NCBI RefSeq assembly: GCF_900111615.1
Contig: NZ_FOHU01000001.1
Location: 275,400-339,399, forward strand
DNA: 64,000 nucleotides
From: Natronincola peptidivorans
Lineage (GTDB): Bacteria; Bacillota; Clostridia; Peptostreptococcales; Natronincolaceae
Direction: 5' to 3'
Shown here: piece after piece, positions 8,752 to 16,982 of the stretch
Layout of the letters: every line of letters begins with the position of its first letter
Position numbering within the stretch: position 1 is the stretch's first letter
The notes under the pieces: generated by a model
Told to the model about the DNA's origin: nothing
Databases searched by the model: none
What the model saw: only the letters and a program-made list of their open reading frames with translations
Position numbers and translations under genes: made by a program

Positions 8752-10038
8752 ATGAATTTAGATAAAGACATATTACATAACTTATTTGAAATTGAGGAAA
8801 GTATTATACAAAAGGTTGATGACATCGAAGCAAGCTTATCTGAAACCTTTGAAAAGATAGATGCTATTAAAGCTTTTAATCAATACAAGGTAATAAATAA
8901 AATGCAAGAGGCCAATCTAAGTGATCAGCATTTTAATTGGACAACAGGCTATGGATATAATGATATAGGACGTGACAAACTTGAAGAAATCTATGCCGCG
9001 GTTTTTGGTGTAGAAGATGCTATAGTGCGGCCCACTATTGTTAATGGTACTCATGCTCTAACCTTATGCTTAACAGGTTTATTGAGAAGTGGTGATGAAA
9101 TGATTGCTGTTACCGGCAAGCCATACGATACCCTAAATGAACTAATTGGCATTAGTGGTAACTATCCAGCAAGCTTTAAAAATACTAATATAAGCTACAA
9201 ACAAATTGACTTTTTAATAAATGGAGAAATAGACTTTCCAGCTATAGAAGAAAAAGTTTCTGAAAAAACAAAGCTAGTATATATTCAAAGGTCTACTGGT
9301 TATGGATTCAGAAAAGCTGTCAACATTCAAACTATTAAAAAGATAGTAGATTTAGTAAAAGCTAAAAACCCAGGAGTTATCTGTATGGTCGATAATTGCT
9401 ATGGTGAGTTTCTTGAGACAAAAGAGCCTACGGAGGTGGGGGTAGATATTTTAGCTGGGTCTCTAATTAAAAACCCTGGGGGAGGACTAGCTTTATCCGG
9501 CGGATATATAGTTGGCAAAAGACACTTAATTGAATTGATATCCTATAAACTGACGTCCCCAGGGATTGGGAAAGAGTGCGGTTTAACATTTGGTTTAAAT
9601 AGATCAATGTTTCAAGGACTGTTTTTAGCTCCTCATGTTGTAGGAGAGGCCATAAAGGGAGCTGTATTTTGTTCTAAGCTATTTGAAAACGAAGGATATG
9701 AGGTAAAACCTAAGTACAACGAAGATAGAAGTGATATTATCCAAGCCATCAAACTAGAAGATGAAGAAAAAGTACTGGCCTTTTGCAAAGGAGTACAAGC
9801 AGCAGCTCCTGTAGATGCATTTGTAACTCCAATACCTTGGGACATGCCTGGGTATGATAATCCTGTGATTATGGCTGCTGGGGCCTTTATACAAGGCTCA
9901 TCAATAGAGCTAAGTGCAGATGCTCCAATAAAACCACCTTACATAGTATATTTTCAAGGTGGACTAACTTATGAGCATAGTAAATTAGGTGCTCTAAAAG
10001 CATTGCAAAATATAAAAGACTTAAAAAGAAGGAAATAA
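8752..10038 (+). CDS. ynbB: YnbB-type PLP-dependent enzyme (methionine gamma-lyase / 'aluminum resistance protein' family)
   Basis: A fold-type I pyridoxal-phosphate enzyme of about 428 aa, in the family related to cystathionine and methionine gamma-lyases. Visible signatures are TGYGYNDIGRDKLEEIYA, a glycine-rich cofactor region RPTIVNGTHAL, the Asp of CMVDNCYGEF and the probable Schiff-base lysine in AGSLIKNPGGGLA. B. subtilis YnbB is its counterpart and also follows spoVK. The true substrate of these proteins is not established, and the 'aluminum resistance' label is historical. I start at the ATG at 8752 because GAGGAGGT lies 9 nt upstream; the in-frame ATG at 8734 precedes that site. A second AGGAGG at 8711 has no usable start nearby. 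Confidence 0.85.
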   Translation: MNLDKDILHNLFEIEESIIQKVDDIEASLSETFEKIDAIKAFNQYKVINKMQEANLSDQHFNWTTGYGYNDIGRDKLEEIYAAVFGVEDAIVRPTIVNGTHALTLCLTGLLRSGDEMIAVTGKPYDTLNELIGISGNYPASFKNTNISYKQIDFLINGEIDFPAIEEKVSEKTKLVYIQRSTGYGFRKAVNIQTIKKIVDLVKAKNPGVICMVDNCYGEFLETKEPTEVGVDILAGSLIKNPGGGLALSGGYIVGKRHLIELISYKLTSPGIGKECGLTFGLNRSMFQGLFLAPHVVGEAIKGAVFCSKLFENEGYEVKPKYNEDRSDIIQAIKLEDEEKVLAFCKGVQAAAPVDAFVTPIPWDMPGYDNPVIMAAGAFIQGSSIELSADAPIKPPYIVYFQGGLTYEHSKLGALKALQNIKDLKRRK

Positions 10039-10073
10039 AAACCCAAGTTAGACAAAGAGGGGAAAAAGGCCGG

Positions 10074-10134
10074 AGGGACAGGGGACGGAGATGCGTCCCG
10101 TAAGCAGAGGGACATGCCTCCGTCCCCTGTCCCT
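10074..10134. repeat. GC-rich REP-like palindrome
   Basis: Two 26-nt arms (10074-10099 and 10109-10134) are near-perfect inverted repeats. The outer 17 bp match exactly, the inner part has small mismatches, and the loop is 9 nt. The composition is rich in GGGAC/GTCCC and sharply more GC-rich than the AT-rich surroundings. It sits between the ynbB stop and the shared terminator. Its form is like the short mobile palindromes (REP/MITE type) of clostridia that are sometimes linked to RAYT transposases, but no transposase is present here. That link is an inference. Confidence 0.7.
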
Positions 10135-10153
10135 GAGAGGTTGAGGGCATAAG

Positions 10154-10206
10154 AAAACCCAGCCATTGCAACGCTAGTAGAAGTGCGCAATATTCTGGGT
10201 TTTAAT
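10154..10206. terminator. Probable bidirectional terminator between ynbB and lexA
   Basis: A 9-bp stem AAAACCCAG/CTGGGTTTT (10154-10162 with 10195-10203), extended by a partly paired inner region, is flanked by A- and T-rich sequence on both sides. The two genes converge here. Confidence 0.65.
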
Positions 10207-10207
10207 T

Positions 10208-10834
10208 TTATATTTTTCTAAACACCCCTACAACCTTACCTAAAATTGCAATATCCTTTACTAAGATAGGTTCCATAAATTTATTTTCAGGTTGCAGCCT
10301 GATATGATCAAATTCTCGATAAAACCTTTTAACTGTAGCCTCTTCATCTAACAAAGCTACTACAATATCACCATTACTGGCATGAGTCTGTTGTCTCACA
10401 ATAACATAATCATCGTTTAGGATGCCGGCTTCAATCATGCTATCACCCTTAATGGATAATATAAATACATCTTTATTATTATGATTCACAAAATCTGCTG
10501 GAAGTGGGAATGTTTCTTCTATATTTTCTACTGCTAAAATTGGTTCACCAGCAGTTACCTTACCGATGATCGGTATGCTAATCATCTCTTTATTTAATCT
10601 AAAATCATATGTAGAATCATTATCTAGTATCTCAATAGCTCTTGGCTTTGTAGGATCCTTTCTAATATAACCCTTTTCTTCTAATTTGTTTAAATGTCCA
10701 TGAACTGTTGAGGTGGATTTCAACTCCACTGCTTGACAGATTTCTCTAACAGAGGGTGGATAACCTTTAGCATTAATTTCTTTTTTCATATATTTTAATA
10801 TCTCCATCTGTTTATTACTTAAATCTTCATACAT
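10208..10834 (-). CDS. lexA: SOS repressor LexA
   Basis: LexA represses SOS genes and cleaves itself when RecA is activated by DNA damage. The protein has 208 aa. The N-terminal winged helix has [30 protein letters not shown]. The C-terminal S24 peptidase domain has the Ala-Gly cleavage site in GKVTAGEP, the catalytic serine in [10 protein letters not shown] and the catalytic lysine in [11 protein letters not shown]. Its promoter, at 10884-10912, is overlapped by a LexA-box-like palindrome, indicating autoregulation. The ATG has GGGAG about 11 nt upstream. The tyrosine recombinase gene lies upstream in the same orientation, with a 111-bp gap that holds the promoter. Confidence 0.97.
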   Translation of the reverse strand: MYEDLSNKQMEILKYMKKEINAKGYPPSVREICQAVELKSTSTVHGHLNKLEEKGYIRKDPTKPRAIEILDNDSTYDFRLNKEMISIPIIGKVTAGEPILAVENIEETFPLPADFVNHNNKDVFILSIKGDSMIEAGILNDDYVIVRQQTHASNGDIVVALLDEEATVKRFYREFDHIRLQPENKFMEPILVKDIAILGKVVGVFRKI

Positions 10835-10883
10835 AGAAATAGAGGCTCCCTTCTAATCATTTATTAAGGTATATAATACCACT

Positions 10884-10912
10884 AGTATACCATATAAAGA
10901 ATGCAATATCAA
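10884..10912 (-). promoter_or_regulatory. Sigma-A promoter of lexA
   Basis: On the minus strand TTGATA (10907-10912) and TATACT (10884-10889) are separated by exactly 17 bp, ending about 50 bp before the lexA start. Confidence 0.8.
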
Positions 10913-10923
10913 ACATTTGTTCG
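10910..10923 (-). promoter_or_regulatory. LexA box (SOS operator)
   Basis: On the minus strand the site reads CGAACAAATGTTTG, matching the Gram-positive consensus CGAACRNRYGTTYC at 13 of 14 positions. It overlaps the -35 element of the lexA promoter, so bound LexA should block RNA polymerase. Confidence 0.8.
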
Positions 10924-10945
10924 CAATAATGAATCATGTTATTTC

Positions 10946-12070
10946 TTATTGTTCCTCATCTAACCATTCAAAATTTTTAACGATTTCTCGCTTTACATCC
11001 TTTTTATGAGCTGCATATAGTTGAGTAGTTGTAACATTATCATGATCCAGCAAATTTTGCACATCGTATATAGAAAAACCTTGTTGAATTAATGAGGTAG
11101 CAGCTGTTGCCCTTAACTTATGGGGGCTATAACCACTATCTCGGCTAGTTCCTAAGGCTAAAGATGTATATTTTTTCACTAAATTACGGATAGCTCTAAT
11201 TGTCATACGCTTGTTTTGAATAGACAGAAAAAGTGCATCTTTATCATAATCCTCTAATATACTATCTAAAGGTCGTTCATCTTTTATATATTCCTTAATA
11301 ACTCTTTCGCAGGTTTTATTTAAAGGCATTAATACTTCTTTGCCACGTTTTCGATAGATCCTAAAATCTCCTCTATTAAAGTTAAAAGATGAAACATTTA
11401 ATTGTTGCAGTTCACTTACTCTAAGACCATAAGTAATAAATAATACAATAATAGCTTTATCTCTTAGCTTAGTTTTCTGCCAATAAATTTTCTCTTTCTC
11501 TGTAAAGACACTACCTGTTTCAATAATATCCAACATTTTTGCAACTTCATCAATCTCTAATTTTTTAATTGCATCCGGCTGTGGTTTGGGCAACCTAATA
11601 GGATTAAATCCATCAGTTATATTTTTGCTGATTATTTCATCTCGATATAAAAACTTAAATAAAACAGATAAAGAAGATTTTTTCCTTGCTAAAGATCTAT
11701 TATGATTTTCTACTATCTTAGTATATTCCTCATTTTCCATAGTATATCTTGAACAATAATCTCCTAAAAATCGATTTATGTCTTTAGCAGCAATATGACT
11801 AAATTCTTCTATTGAGATTTCTGTAGTAGATGAAGCTTGACTTAAGGAGCTTGAATGAATAAGGTATCTACAGAAAAAAAAGATATCTTCTAAATAGGCT
11901 AACCGAGTAGATAAGGCAACACCACTTTTTAAATATAAAAAGAAATCTCTCATGAAGGATGGTAATTGTCCTTCAATTTCTAGGCATCTTTCAACTATCT
12001 GGTTCTGTTTTAAAACTATATTATCAGGCTTATCAGATTTATTGTGTATTAATAATCTATTCTTTGACAT
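10946..12070 (-). CDS. Tyrosine recombinase / integrase-family protein
   Basis: A 374-aa tyrosine recombinase. The N-terminal SAM-like core-binding domain (STRLAYLEDIFFFCRYLI) precedes a catalytic domain with the first Arg in YGLRVSELQQL, HKLRATAAT (His-x-x-Arg), LLDHDNVTTTQLY (His and the nucleophilic Tyr). All catalytic positions appear intact. It is longer than XerC/XerD, and a separate clear XerD is encoded at 31.7 kb, so this is a third type, perhaps specific to lexA-linked loci in clostridia. There are no att-like direct repeats or phage genes nearby. The ATG at 12070 is chosen because GAGGTG lies 5 nt upstream; the GTG at 12076 overlaps that site. Confidence 0.8.
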   Translation of the reverse strand: MSKNRLLIHNKSDKPDNIVLKQNQIVERCLEIEGQLPSFMRDFFLYLKSGVALSTRLAYLEDIFFFCRYLIHSSSLSQASSTTEISIEEFSHIAAKDINRFLGDYCSRYTMENEEYTKIVENHNRSLARKKSSLSVLFKFLYRDEIISKNITDGFNPIRLPKPQPDAIKKLEIDEVAKMLDIIETGSVFTEKEKIYWQKTKLRDKAIIVLFITYGLRVSELQQLNVSSFNFNRGDFRIYRKRGKEVLMPLNKTCERVIKEYIKDERPLDSILEDYDKDALFLSIQNKRMTIRAIRNLVKKYTSLALGTSRDSGYSPHKLRATAATSLIQQGFSIYDVQNLLDHDNVTTTQLYAAHKKDVKREIVKNFEWLDEEQ

Positions 12071-12104
12071 AAACACACCTCTTTACAACTTTTGTTTTAA
12101 GTAT

Positions 12105-12110
12105 ATTATA
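12105..12110 (-). promoter_or_regulatory. Extended -10 element for the recombinase gene
   Basis: The minus strand reads TGATATAAT, an extended -10, about 35 bp upstream of the recombinase start. No good -35 is seen. Confidence 0.45.
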
Positions 12111-12315
12111 TCATTTCCGGAGAGTGATAAGTATATTAGTCAATAAAAACAGTTAAAATCATAATAAGAACTAGAAAAATATGAAATGATTTTTTCTAGT
12201 AGGGAAAAGCTAGATAAAAATCAGCTAATATTTTAGTAAAAAGAGGAATTTAAATAACATTAAATTGGCTACAAGGTGTATCCATTGAAATAACAAACAT
12301 ATAGCCATAATTACC
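12111..12315. other. Divergent intergenic stretch without genes
   Basis: The gap between the recombinase and the ATP-grasp gene spans 387 bp (12071-12457). Apart from the recombinase -10 and the ATP-grasp promoter, it holds a 9-bp inverted repeat (12171-12179 with 12191-12199, CTAGAAAAA type) and AT-rich sequence. I see no open reading frame or conserved RNA in it. Confidence 0.5.
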
Positions 12316-12344
12316 TTGACAAGAATAAATATTATTGGTACTCT
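12316..12344 (+). promoter_or_regulatory. Sigma-A promoter of the ATP-grasp/Mur ligase operon
   Basis: A consensus TTGACA (12316-12321) and TACTCT (12339-12344) are separated by 17 bp, about 115 bp upstream of the ATP-grasp gene. This implies a leader of about 105 nt. Confidence 0.7.
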
Positions 12345-12457
12345 AAAATTAACTTTATTTATTTCTCTCTATTTCTCTATATTGATATTTACTGTCTTTA
12401 ACAAGGCTATGAGAAATTTTTAGAGTGCTTAACTAACTGAATAGGGAGGAAACAAGA

Positions 12458-13642
12458 ATGGAGAATAAAGCTGTAGTCTTAGGGTCAAACTACTATATAG
12501 GCCTTAGCCTAATACGTTGTTTAGGGATAAATGGAATAACAGTTGTTGCTATAGATCACTCTAGGAAGGATACATATGGCTCTGAATCTAAATATTGTTC
12601 TGAGAGAATAATTGCTCCCCATTATAGAGAAGAAACTAGAGAATTTATTAGTTTTCTAAAAAACTATGCCAACAAACAAAGTCATCCTCCTGTGCTTTTT
12701 CCATCTGCAGACCCCTATGTTGAAGTCATAGATCAGCATTTAGAAGAGCTTAAAGAGTTTTTTCTAATTCCTCAGACGGAACCTGGTTTATATACCAAAA
12801 CCATGAATAAAGAAAAATTACATAAACTGGCCATAGAAAAAGGTGTAGCAGTACCAGAAACTGTAAGCATGTATGAGGAAGATTTCTTAGAAAAAGCAGA
12901 AAATACTCTTAAATTTCCGTGTATTGTTAAGCCTGTTGATTCTCATACATTTGTATCAGTATTTAGAAGAAAAATGTTTAAAGTCCAGAATAGAGAAGAA
13001 TTAGAAACTGCAGTGGCTAAAGCAAAAAAAGCAGGATTAGAAGTAATCGTTCAAAGGATTATTCCAGGCTTTGATGACCATATGTATACTTTTGATGCTT
13101 ATCTAAATCAAAATGCAAAGATTACTCACTGGACAACCTTTCAAAAGTATCGTCAGTATCCAATAAATTTTGGAGCTTCTGTTTATACCACTCAAAAGTA
13201 TGTTCCAGAGTTGTACGAAATAGGAGCTGGATTCTTAGAAGCTATAAAATTTAAGGGCTTTGTGGAAATAGAGTTTAAAAAAGATGCTGAAACTGGAAAA
13301 TTTTATTTGATTGAATTAAATGTTAGAACGACTAATTTTAATCAGCTATTATATAAGGTGGGTCTCAATATGCCATATATTGCCTATAGGGACTTAACCG
13401 GCAACCCTCTAGAGCCTAAAGCAATTAAAGAAGATACTAACATAGTGTTTTGGTATGCATTTGAAGACTTATTAGCTGTTAAGGAATATATTAAAACTGG
13501 ACAACTATCTTTGGGGAAAGTGCTTGTTTCCTATTTTAAGCCAAAAGCATATGCAATTTGGGATTGGAAGGATCCTAAACCAGCCTTTAGCTTTTTAAAA
13601 ATAATTCTTAATAAGGTATTTAGAAAGATATCAAGAAAATAG
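12458..13642 (+). CDS. ATP-grasp carboxylate-amine ligase
   Basis: This is a 394-aa ATP-grasp enzyme, a family that joins a carboxylate to an amine through an acyl phosphate. The N-terminal part resembles a pre-ATP-grasp fold (VLGSNYYIGLSLIRCLG). The nucleotide-binding core includes FPCIVKPVDS and VIVQRIIPG. The Mg-binding residues are in GFVEIEFKKD and YLIELNVRTTN. The general look is like D-aspartate ligases that act on peptidoglycan stem peptides, but the substrate cannot be read from sequence. The gene has its own promoter and is followed at a short distance by a MurE-like ligase, so the two probably act in sequence on a peptide. GGGAGG lies 8 nt before the ATG. Confidence 0.75.
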   Translation: MENKAVVLGSNYYIGLSLIRCLGINGITVVAIDHSRKDTYGSESKYCSERIIAPHYREETREFISFLKNYANKQSHPPVLFPSADPYVEVIDQHLEELKEFFLIPQTEPGLYTKTMNKEKLHKLAIEKGVAVPETVSMYEEDFLEKAENTLKFPCIVKPVDSHTFVSVFRRKMFKVQNREELETAVAKAKKAGLEVIVQRIIPGFDDHMYTFDAYLNQNAKITHWTTFQKYRQYPINFGASVYTTQKYVPELYEIGAGFLEAIKFKGFVEIEFKKDAETGKFYLIELNVRTTNFNQLLYKVGLNMPYIAYRDLTGNPLEPKAIKEDTNIVFWYAFEDLLAVKEYIKTGQLSLGKVLVSYFKPKAYAIWDWKDPKPAFSFLKIILNKVFRKISRK

Positions 13643-13708
13643 TAACCTTTTACACGCTTTATTAGATATGTGAAGTCACCAAAATATTTGTAAGGGATGG
13701 ATATTATA

Positions 13709-15190
13709 ATGCAATTATCTACATTAATAAAAGGCCTTGATTTTATTGAGATAAAAGGAGATATAAATAAAGAAATAAGCTCTATAGCTTATGACTCAAG
13801 AAAAGTAATAGAGAATAGTGTTTTTGTAGCTATTTCTGGTTATAGAGAAGATGGACATGCTTATATTAATGAAGCAATAAAAAAGGGGGCATCTGCTATT
13901 ATCCTCGAGAAGGATATAGCAATAGAAGGTAACAACATCACAATCTTGAAGGTTCAAAATTCTAGAAAGGCTTTAGCTAAAATATCATCAAATTATTATC
14001 ATAATCCTAGTGATAGCTTAAATATTGTTGGAATTACAGGAACAAATGGCAAAACCTCCATAACCTATTTGGTGAAATCTATTTTTGAACAAACCAATAG
14101 GCCAACTAGTCTTATAGGCACCATTGGGAGCGTAATTGGCGATCAAATAACAGAAAATAAGAATACAACTCCGGAATCATTAGAGCTTCAGAGAACGTTT
14201 TCTGAGATTTTAAAATATAATATTGAAACCTGTATTATGGAAGTATCATCCCATGCATTAAGTCTTCATAGAGTAGCTGCATGCAGTTTTAATACTGGTG
14301 TGTTTACTAATCTTACTCCAGATCATTTAGAATTACATAAAAGCATGGATGAATATTTTAATGCAAAAGCTGAACTATTTAAAATGACAAAAGATTATAA
14401 TGTAGTAAATGCAGATGACGAATATGGAATAAAACTAATTAAACGAATTAAAAACTATGAAACGAAACTAATCACCTACGGCATTGAGAATAAAGCTGAT
14501 ATCTATGCAACAGATATTCGTTATTCTGTTGAAGGAGTAAAATATGTTGCAAATACACCAAAAGGAAGTATTGATATTCATGTAAACATTCCAGGTACTA
14601 TCTATGTCTATAACAGTTTAGCAGCAATTGCATGTGCTTATTGTAATAATATTGATTTAATAGACATACAAAAAGGTATTAATGCAGTTAAATATATTAA
14701 AGGAAGGTTTGAAATAGTGCCTACAGGTAAAGACTACACAGTCATTATAGACTTTGCCCATACGGAGGATGCTTTAGAAAAAGCACTTACTACCATAAAA
14801 CAATTTGCCAAAGGAAGGATTATACTAGTTTTTGGAGTATATGCTCCAGGAGCAGAATCGGGCAAAGGTAAACGAAGAGGTATGGGTAAGGTAGCTGCCA
14901 AATATGCTGATCTTTCCATTGTTACATCTGACAACCCTAAAAGAGATAATCCGGAACTAATCATAGCAGATATCACCGAATCGATTGAAGAGGAAAATGG
15001 TGATTATGTGGCCATTATTGATAGAAAAAAAGCTATCAGATATGCAATTGAAAACAGTAGGAAGGATGATGTAATTTTAATTGCAGGCAAAGGTCATGAA
15101 ACCACCCAAATTATTGGTGATGAAGCAATTCCTTTTAATGAAAAAGAAATAGTTATTGAATTAGTTAGTAATGATCAAAAAACAAGTTAA
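13709..15190 (+). CDS. MurE-like Mur ligase (divergent paralogue)
   Basis: A Mur ligase of 493 aa with the MurE order of domains: N-terminal UDP-substrate domain (SSIAYDSRKV), ATPase with ITGTNGKTS, NTTPES and MEVSSHALS, and a C-terminal domain with GKGHE. Two MurE hallmarks are altered: the region normally reading GCGGDRD is GVYAPGAESG, and the diaminopimelate-recognition motif DNPR is DNPK. The YAHTPD region is FAHTED. The amino acid added may therefore not be diaminopimelate. It is coupled to an ATP-grasp ligase upstream and closed by a strong terminator, unlike murE in a dcw cluster. The ATG at 13709 fits the family N-terminus better than the one at 13697. Confidence 0.75.
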   Translation: MQLSTLIKGLDFIEIKGDINKEISSIAYDSRKVIENSVFVAISGYREDGHAYINEAIKKGASAIILEKDIAIEGNNITILKVQNSRKALAKISSNYYHNPSDSLNIVGITGTNGKTSITYLVKSIFEQTNRPTSLIGTIGSVIGDQITENKNTTPESLELQRTFSEILKYNIETCIMEVSSHALSLHRVAACSFNTGVFTNLTPDHLELHKSMDEYFNAKAELFKMTKDYNVVNADDEYGIKLIKRIKNYETKLITYGIENKADIYATDIRYSVEGVKYVANTPKGSIDIHVNIPGTIYVYNSLAAIACAYCNNIDLIDIQKGINAVKYIKGRFEIVPTGKDYTVIIDFAHTEDALEKALTTIKQFAKGRIILVFGVYAPGAESGKGKRRGMGKVAAKYADLSIVTSDNPKRDNPELIIADITESIEEENGDYVAIIDRKKAIRYAIENSRKDDVILIAGKGHETTQIIGDEAIPFNEKEIVIELVSNDQKTS

Positions 15191-15206
15191 TACTAGAATA
15201 ATCGTT

Positions 15207-15274
15207 AAACCTCCTAAAGTTAAACATGGAAGACAAGTACATGGTAAATCAACTTTAGGAGGTTTTATATTTTT
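15207..15274 (+). terminator. Strong terminator after the MurE-like gene
   Basis: A perfect 15-bp stem (15207-15221 with 15251-15265) with a 29-nt loop is followed by a T-rich tract. The loop is longer than in most terminators, so a small structured RNA cannot be excluded. Confidence 0.75.
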
Positions 15275-15953
15275 GATAACTGTTAGAAAATAATTCTAGC
15301 AGAAGCGGTAATCAATAACAATATTATTTATAATCTATAACTATTCCCTAAATATACATTTAAAGAATAGTTATAAGGAGTAAGGGTTACCACTGACTAT
15401 ATAAATCTAGCCCTATTTTTTATATCGAATATCTAACCCCTTACTACTTCTTTCTTTAGATTAATTACAATGGCGAAACTTTTATGACAATAATTAAATA
15501 CTGAGAAATTAAAAAGCTTTAAAGTTCTAGCTGGCGTTCAATTTAGAGCTTACTATTAAAACATAACAACTATATTTATGGGGATTACCGCTGTCGAATC
15601 CACTAGAATCTAAAGGTTCTAGCTATAATAATCTTCGACATCAAACTGCATTCAAAATAAATAATTTGTCAACTACACCCTAGGATTTATCGACATTTTT
15701 TACAACCATTACATTAGCTTTTGCGACCACATTCGACTTAGAAAAACCGAATGCATAAAGAGTTTATAATTATACACAATATGCATAATATACATCCTAT
15801 GTATTAATATTCACATGGCGTTGTACTATCTGTAAGAAACTGGTTTTAAGATCAGCTATTTCCCAGCATTTTATTAATTGAGAATCGATATTAATCGATA
15901 TTACATGAAAGGCATGTTTTTTTTACAGGCCTTCTTATGATTTATTTGATAAA
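15275..15953. other. Long non-coding region with nested inverted repeats
   Basis: This stretch of nearly 700 bp holds no convincing gene. Direct reading shows a perfect 11-bp inverted repeat at 15336-15346/15365-15375. Next to it is a longer-range pairing of 15379-15389 with 15434-15445, interrupted by one extra C. A 6-bp pair lies at 15603-15608/15617-15622, and a short repeat of ATCGATATTA lies near 15890. The first two structures lie next to each other, as in a folded RNA. I recognise no riboswitch or known RNA family. It could be a degraded mobile element, a structured leader for uvsE or an uncharacterised RNA. Confidence 0.4.
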
Positions 15954-15983
15954 TTGGGCATATTATTATTGGAGGTGTTTATC

Positions 15984-16949
15984 TTGGTCATTAGGTTTGG
16001 ATATGTTGCTATAGCATTAAATATTAATGAAGGTTCTCCAAATAAAACAATAACATATAAGCTCTACTCTAATCTTCCAGATAATGAAACAAAACTATAC
16101 AAGCTGAAATCTTTAACAAAAAAGAATTTAGATACTACTAAAAGGATTCTAATTTACAATAAAGCACATAATATCATGGTCTATCGTTTCACTTCTAAGC
16201 TAGTACCCCTTGCTACTCATCCTGATGTTTTAAAATGGGATTACATAACGGAGTTTCGTGAACTCTATAAGGATATAGGTGACTATATAAAGAAATATAA
16301 TCTCAGAGTAAGTGCTCACCCTGACCATTTTACTCTTATTAATACTTTAAATGAGGATGTTTTACGAGCTTCTTTAGAGGACTTAGAATACCATGCAAGA
16401 ATTTTTGAAGCCATGGACCTATCTTCTAATGATGCAAAGCTTGTCTTGCATGTTGGAGGTACCTATGGAAACAAACTAAAGGCTACAGAACGATTTATTA
16501 GCAATTTTAAAGGATTAGATACGAGATATAAAGATAGAATTATTTTAGAAAATGATGATAAGTCTTTTACTGCTAAGGAAGTCTTAGAAATCTGTGAACA
16601 TTTGGAAATACCTATGGTACTAGACATTCATCATCATTGGTGCAATAATAATGGAGAAAAACTAGAAGCCTTGCTACCATCAATTTTTAATACATGGAGA
16701 AATGAAAAGCAGCCACCTAAAATTCATGCTTCTAGTCCTAAAAATGAAAAGAACATTAGAGCACATGCTGATTATATTGAAAAGGATTTTCTAATGGATT
16801 TTATTAATGCAGCCCAAAATTATGGTGAGGATTTTGATGTTATGATTGAGGCTAAAAATAAAGATTTAGCATTATTTCAACTAATTGAAGATCTAAAACA
16901 GGAATCAAAAATTAGGGTAATAAATGATGCAGCTGTAGAAATAAATTAA
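15984..16949 (+). CDS. uvsE: UV DNA damage endonuclease UvsE
   Basis: UvsE nicks DNA 5' to cyclobutane dimers, (6-4) photoproducts and some abasic sites, starting alternative excision repair. The 321-aa protein is a TIM-barrel metalloenzyme. Its signatures include RFGYVAIALNI, LRVSAHPDHF, LVLHVGGTYGNK, IILENDDKSFT, MVLDIHHHWCNN, KIHASSPK and MIEAKNKD; the His, Glu and Asp residues in these segments form the metal site in the family. Translation begins at TTG with GGAGGTG 6 nt upstream. The reading frame extends upstream to an ATG at 15954, but that has no ribosome binding site. It is a single gene with no sign of a LexA box. Confidence 0.92.
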   Translation: MVIRFGYVAIALNINEGSPNKTITYKLYSNLPDNETKLYKLKSLTKKNLDTTKRILIYNKAHNIMVYRFTSKLVPLATHPDVLKWDYITEFRELYKDIGDYIKKYNLRVSAHPDHFTLINTLNEDVLRASLEDLEYHARIFEAMDLSSNDAKLVLHVGGTYGNKLKATERFISNFKGLDTRYKDRIILENDDKSFTAKEVLEICEHLEIPMVLDIHHHWCNNNGEKLEALLPSIFNTWRNEKQPPKIHASSPKNEKNIRAHADYIEKDFLMDFINAAQNYGEDFDVMIEAKNKDLALFQLIEDLKQESKIRVINDAAVEIN

Positions 16950-16955
16950 TCAATT

Positions 16956-16979
16956 ATAGGAGGGCCTCTACCCTCCTAT
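16956..16979. terminator. Hairpin between uvsE and the FAD oxidoreductase gene
   Basis: A perfect 9-bp stem ATAGGAGGG/CCCTCCTAT with a 6-nt loop lies between the two convergent genes. The T tract is weak, so termination efficiency is uncertain. Confidence 0.55.
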
Positions 16980-16982
16980 TGA

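Noticed and set aside
9887-10190. Minus-strand reading frames crossing the GC-rich palindrome
   Set aside because: They arise from the palindrome and the antisense of ynbB; no start signal and low-complexity Pro/Ser-rich translation.
12171-12199. Hairpin in the gap before the ATP-grasp gene as a terminator or riboswitch
   Set aside because: Only a 9-bp AT-rich stem without T tract or conserved loop; it may be chance in AT-rich DNA.
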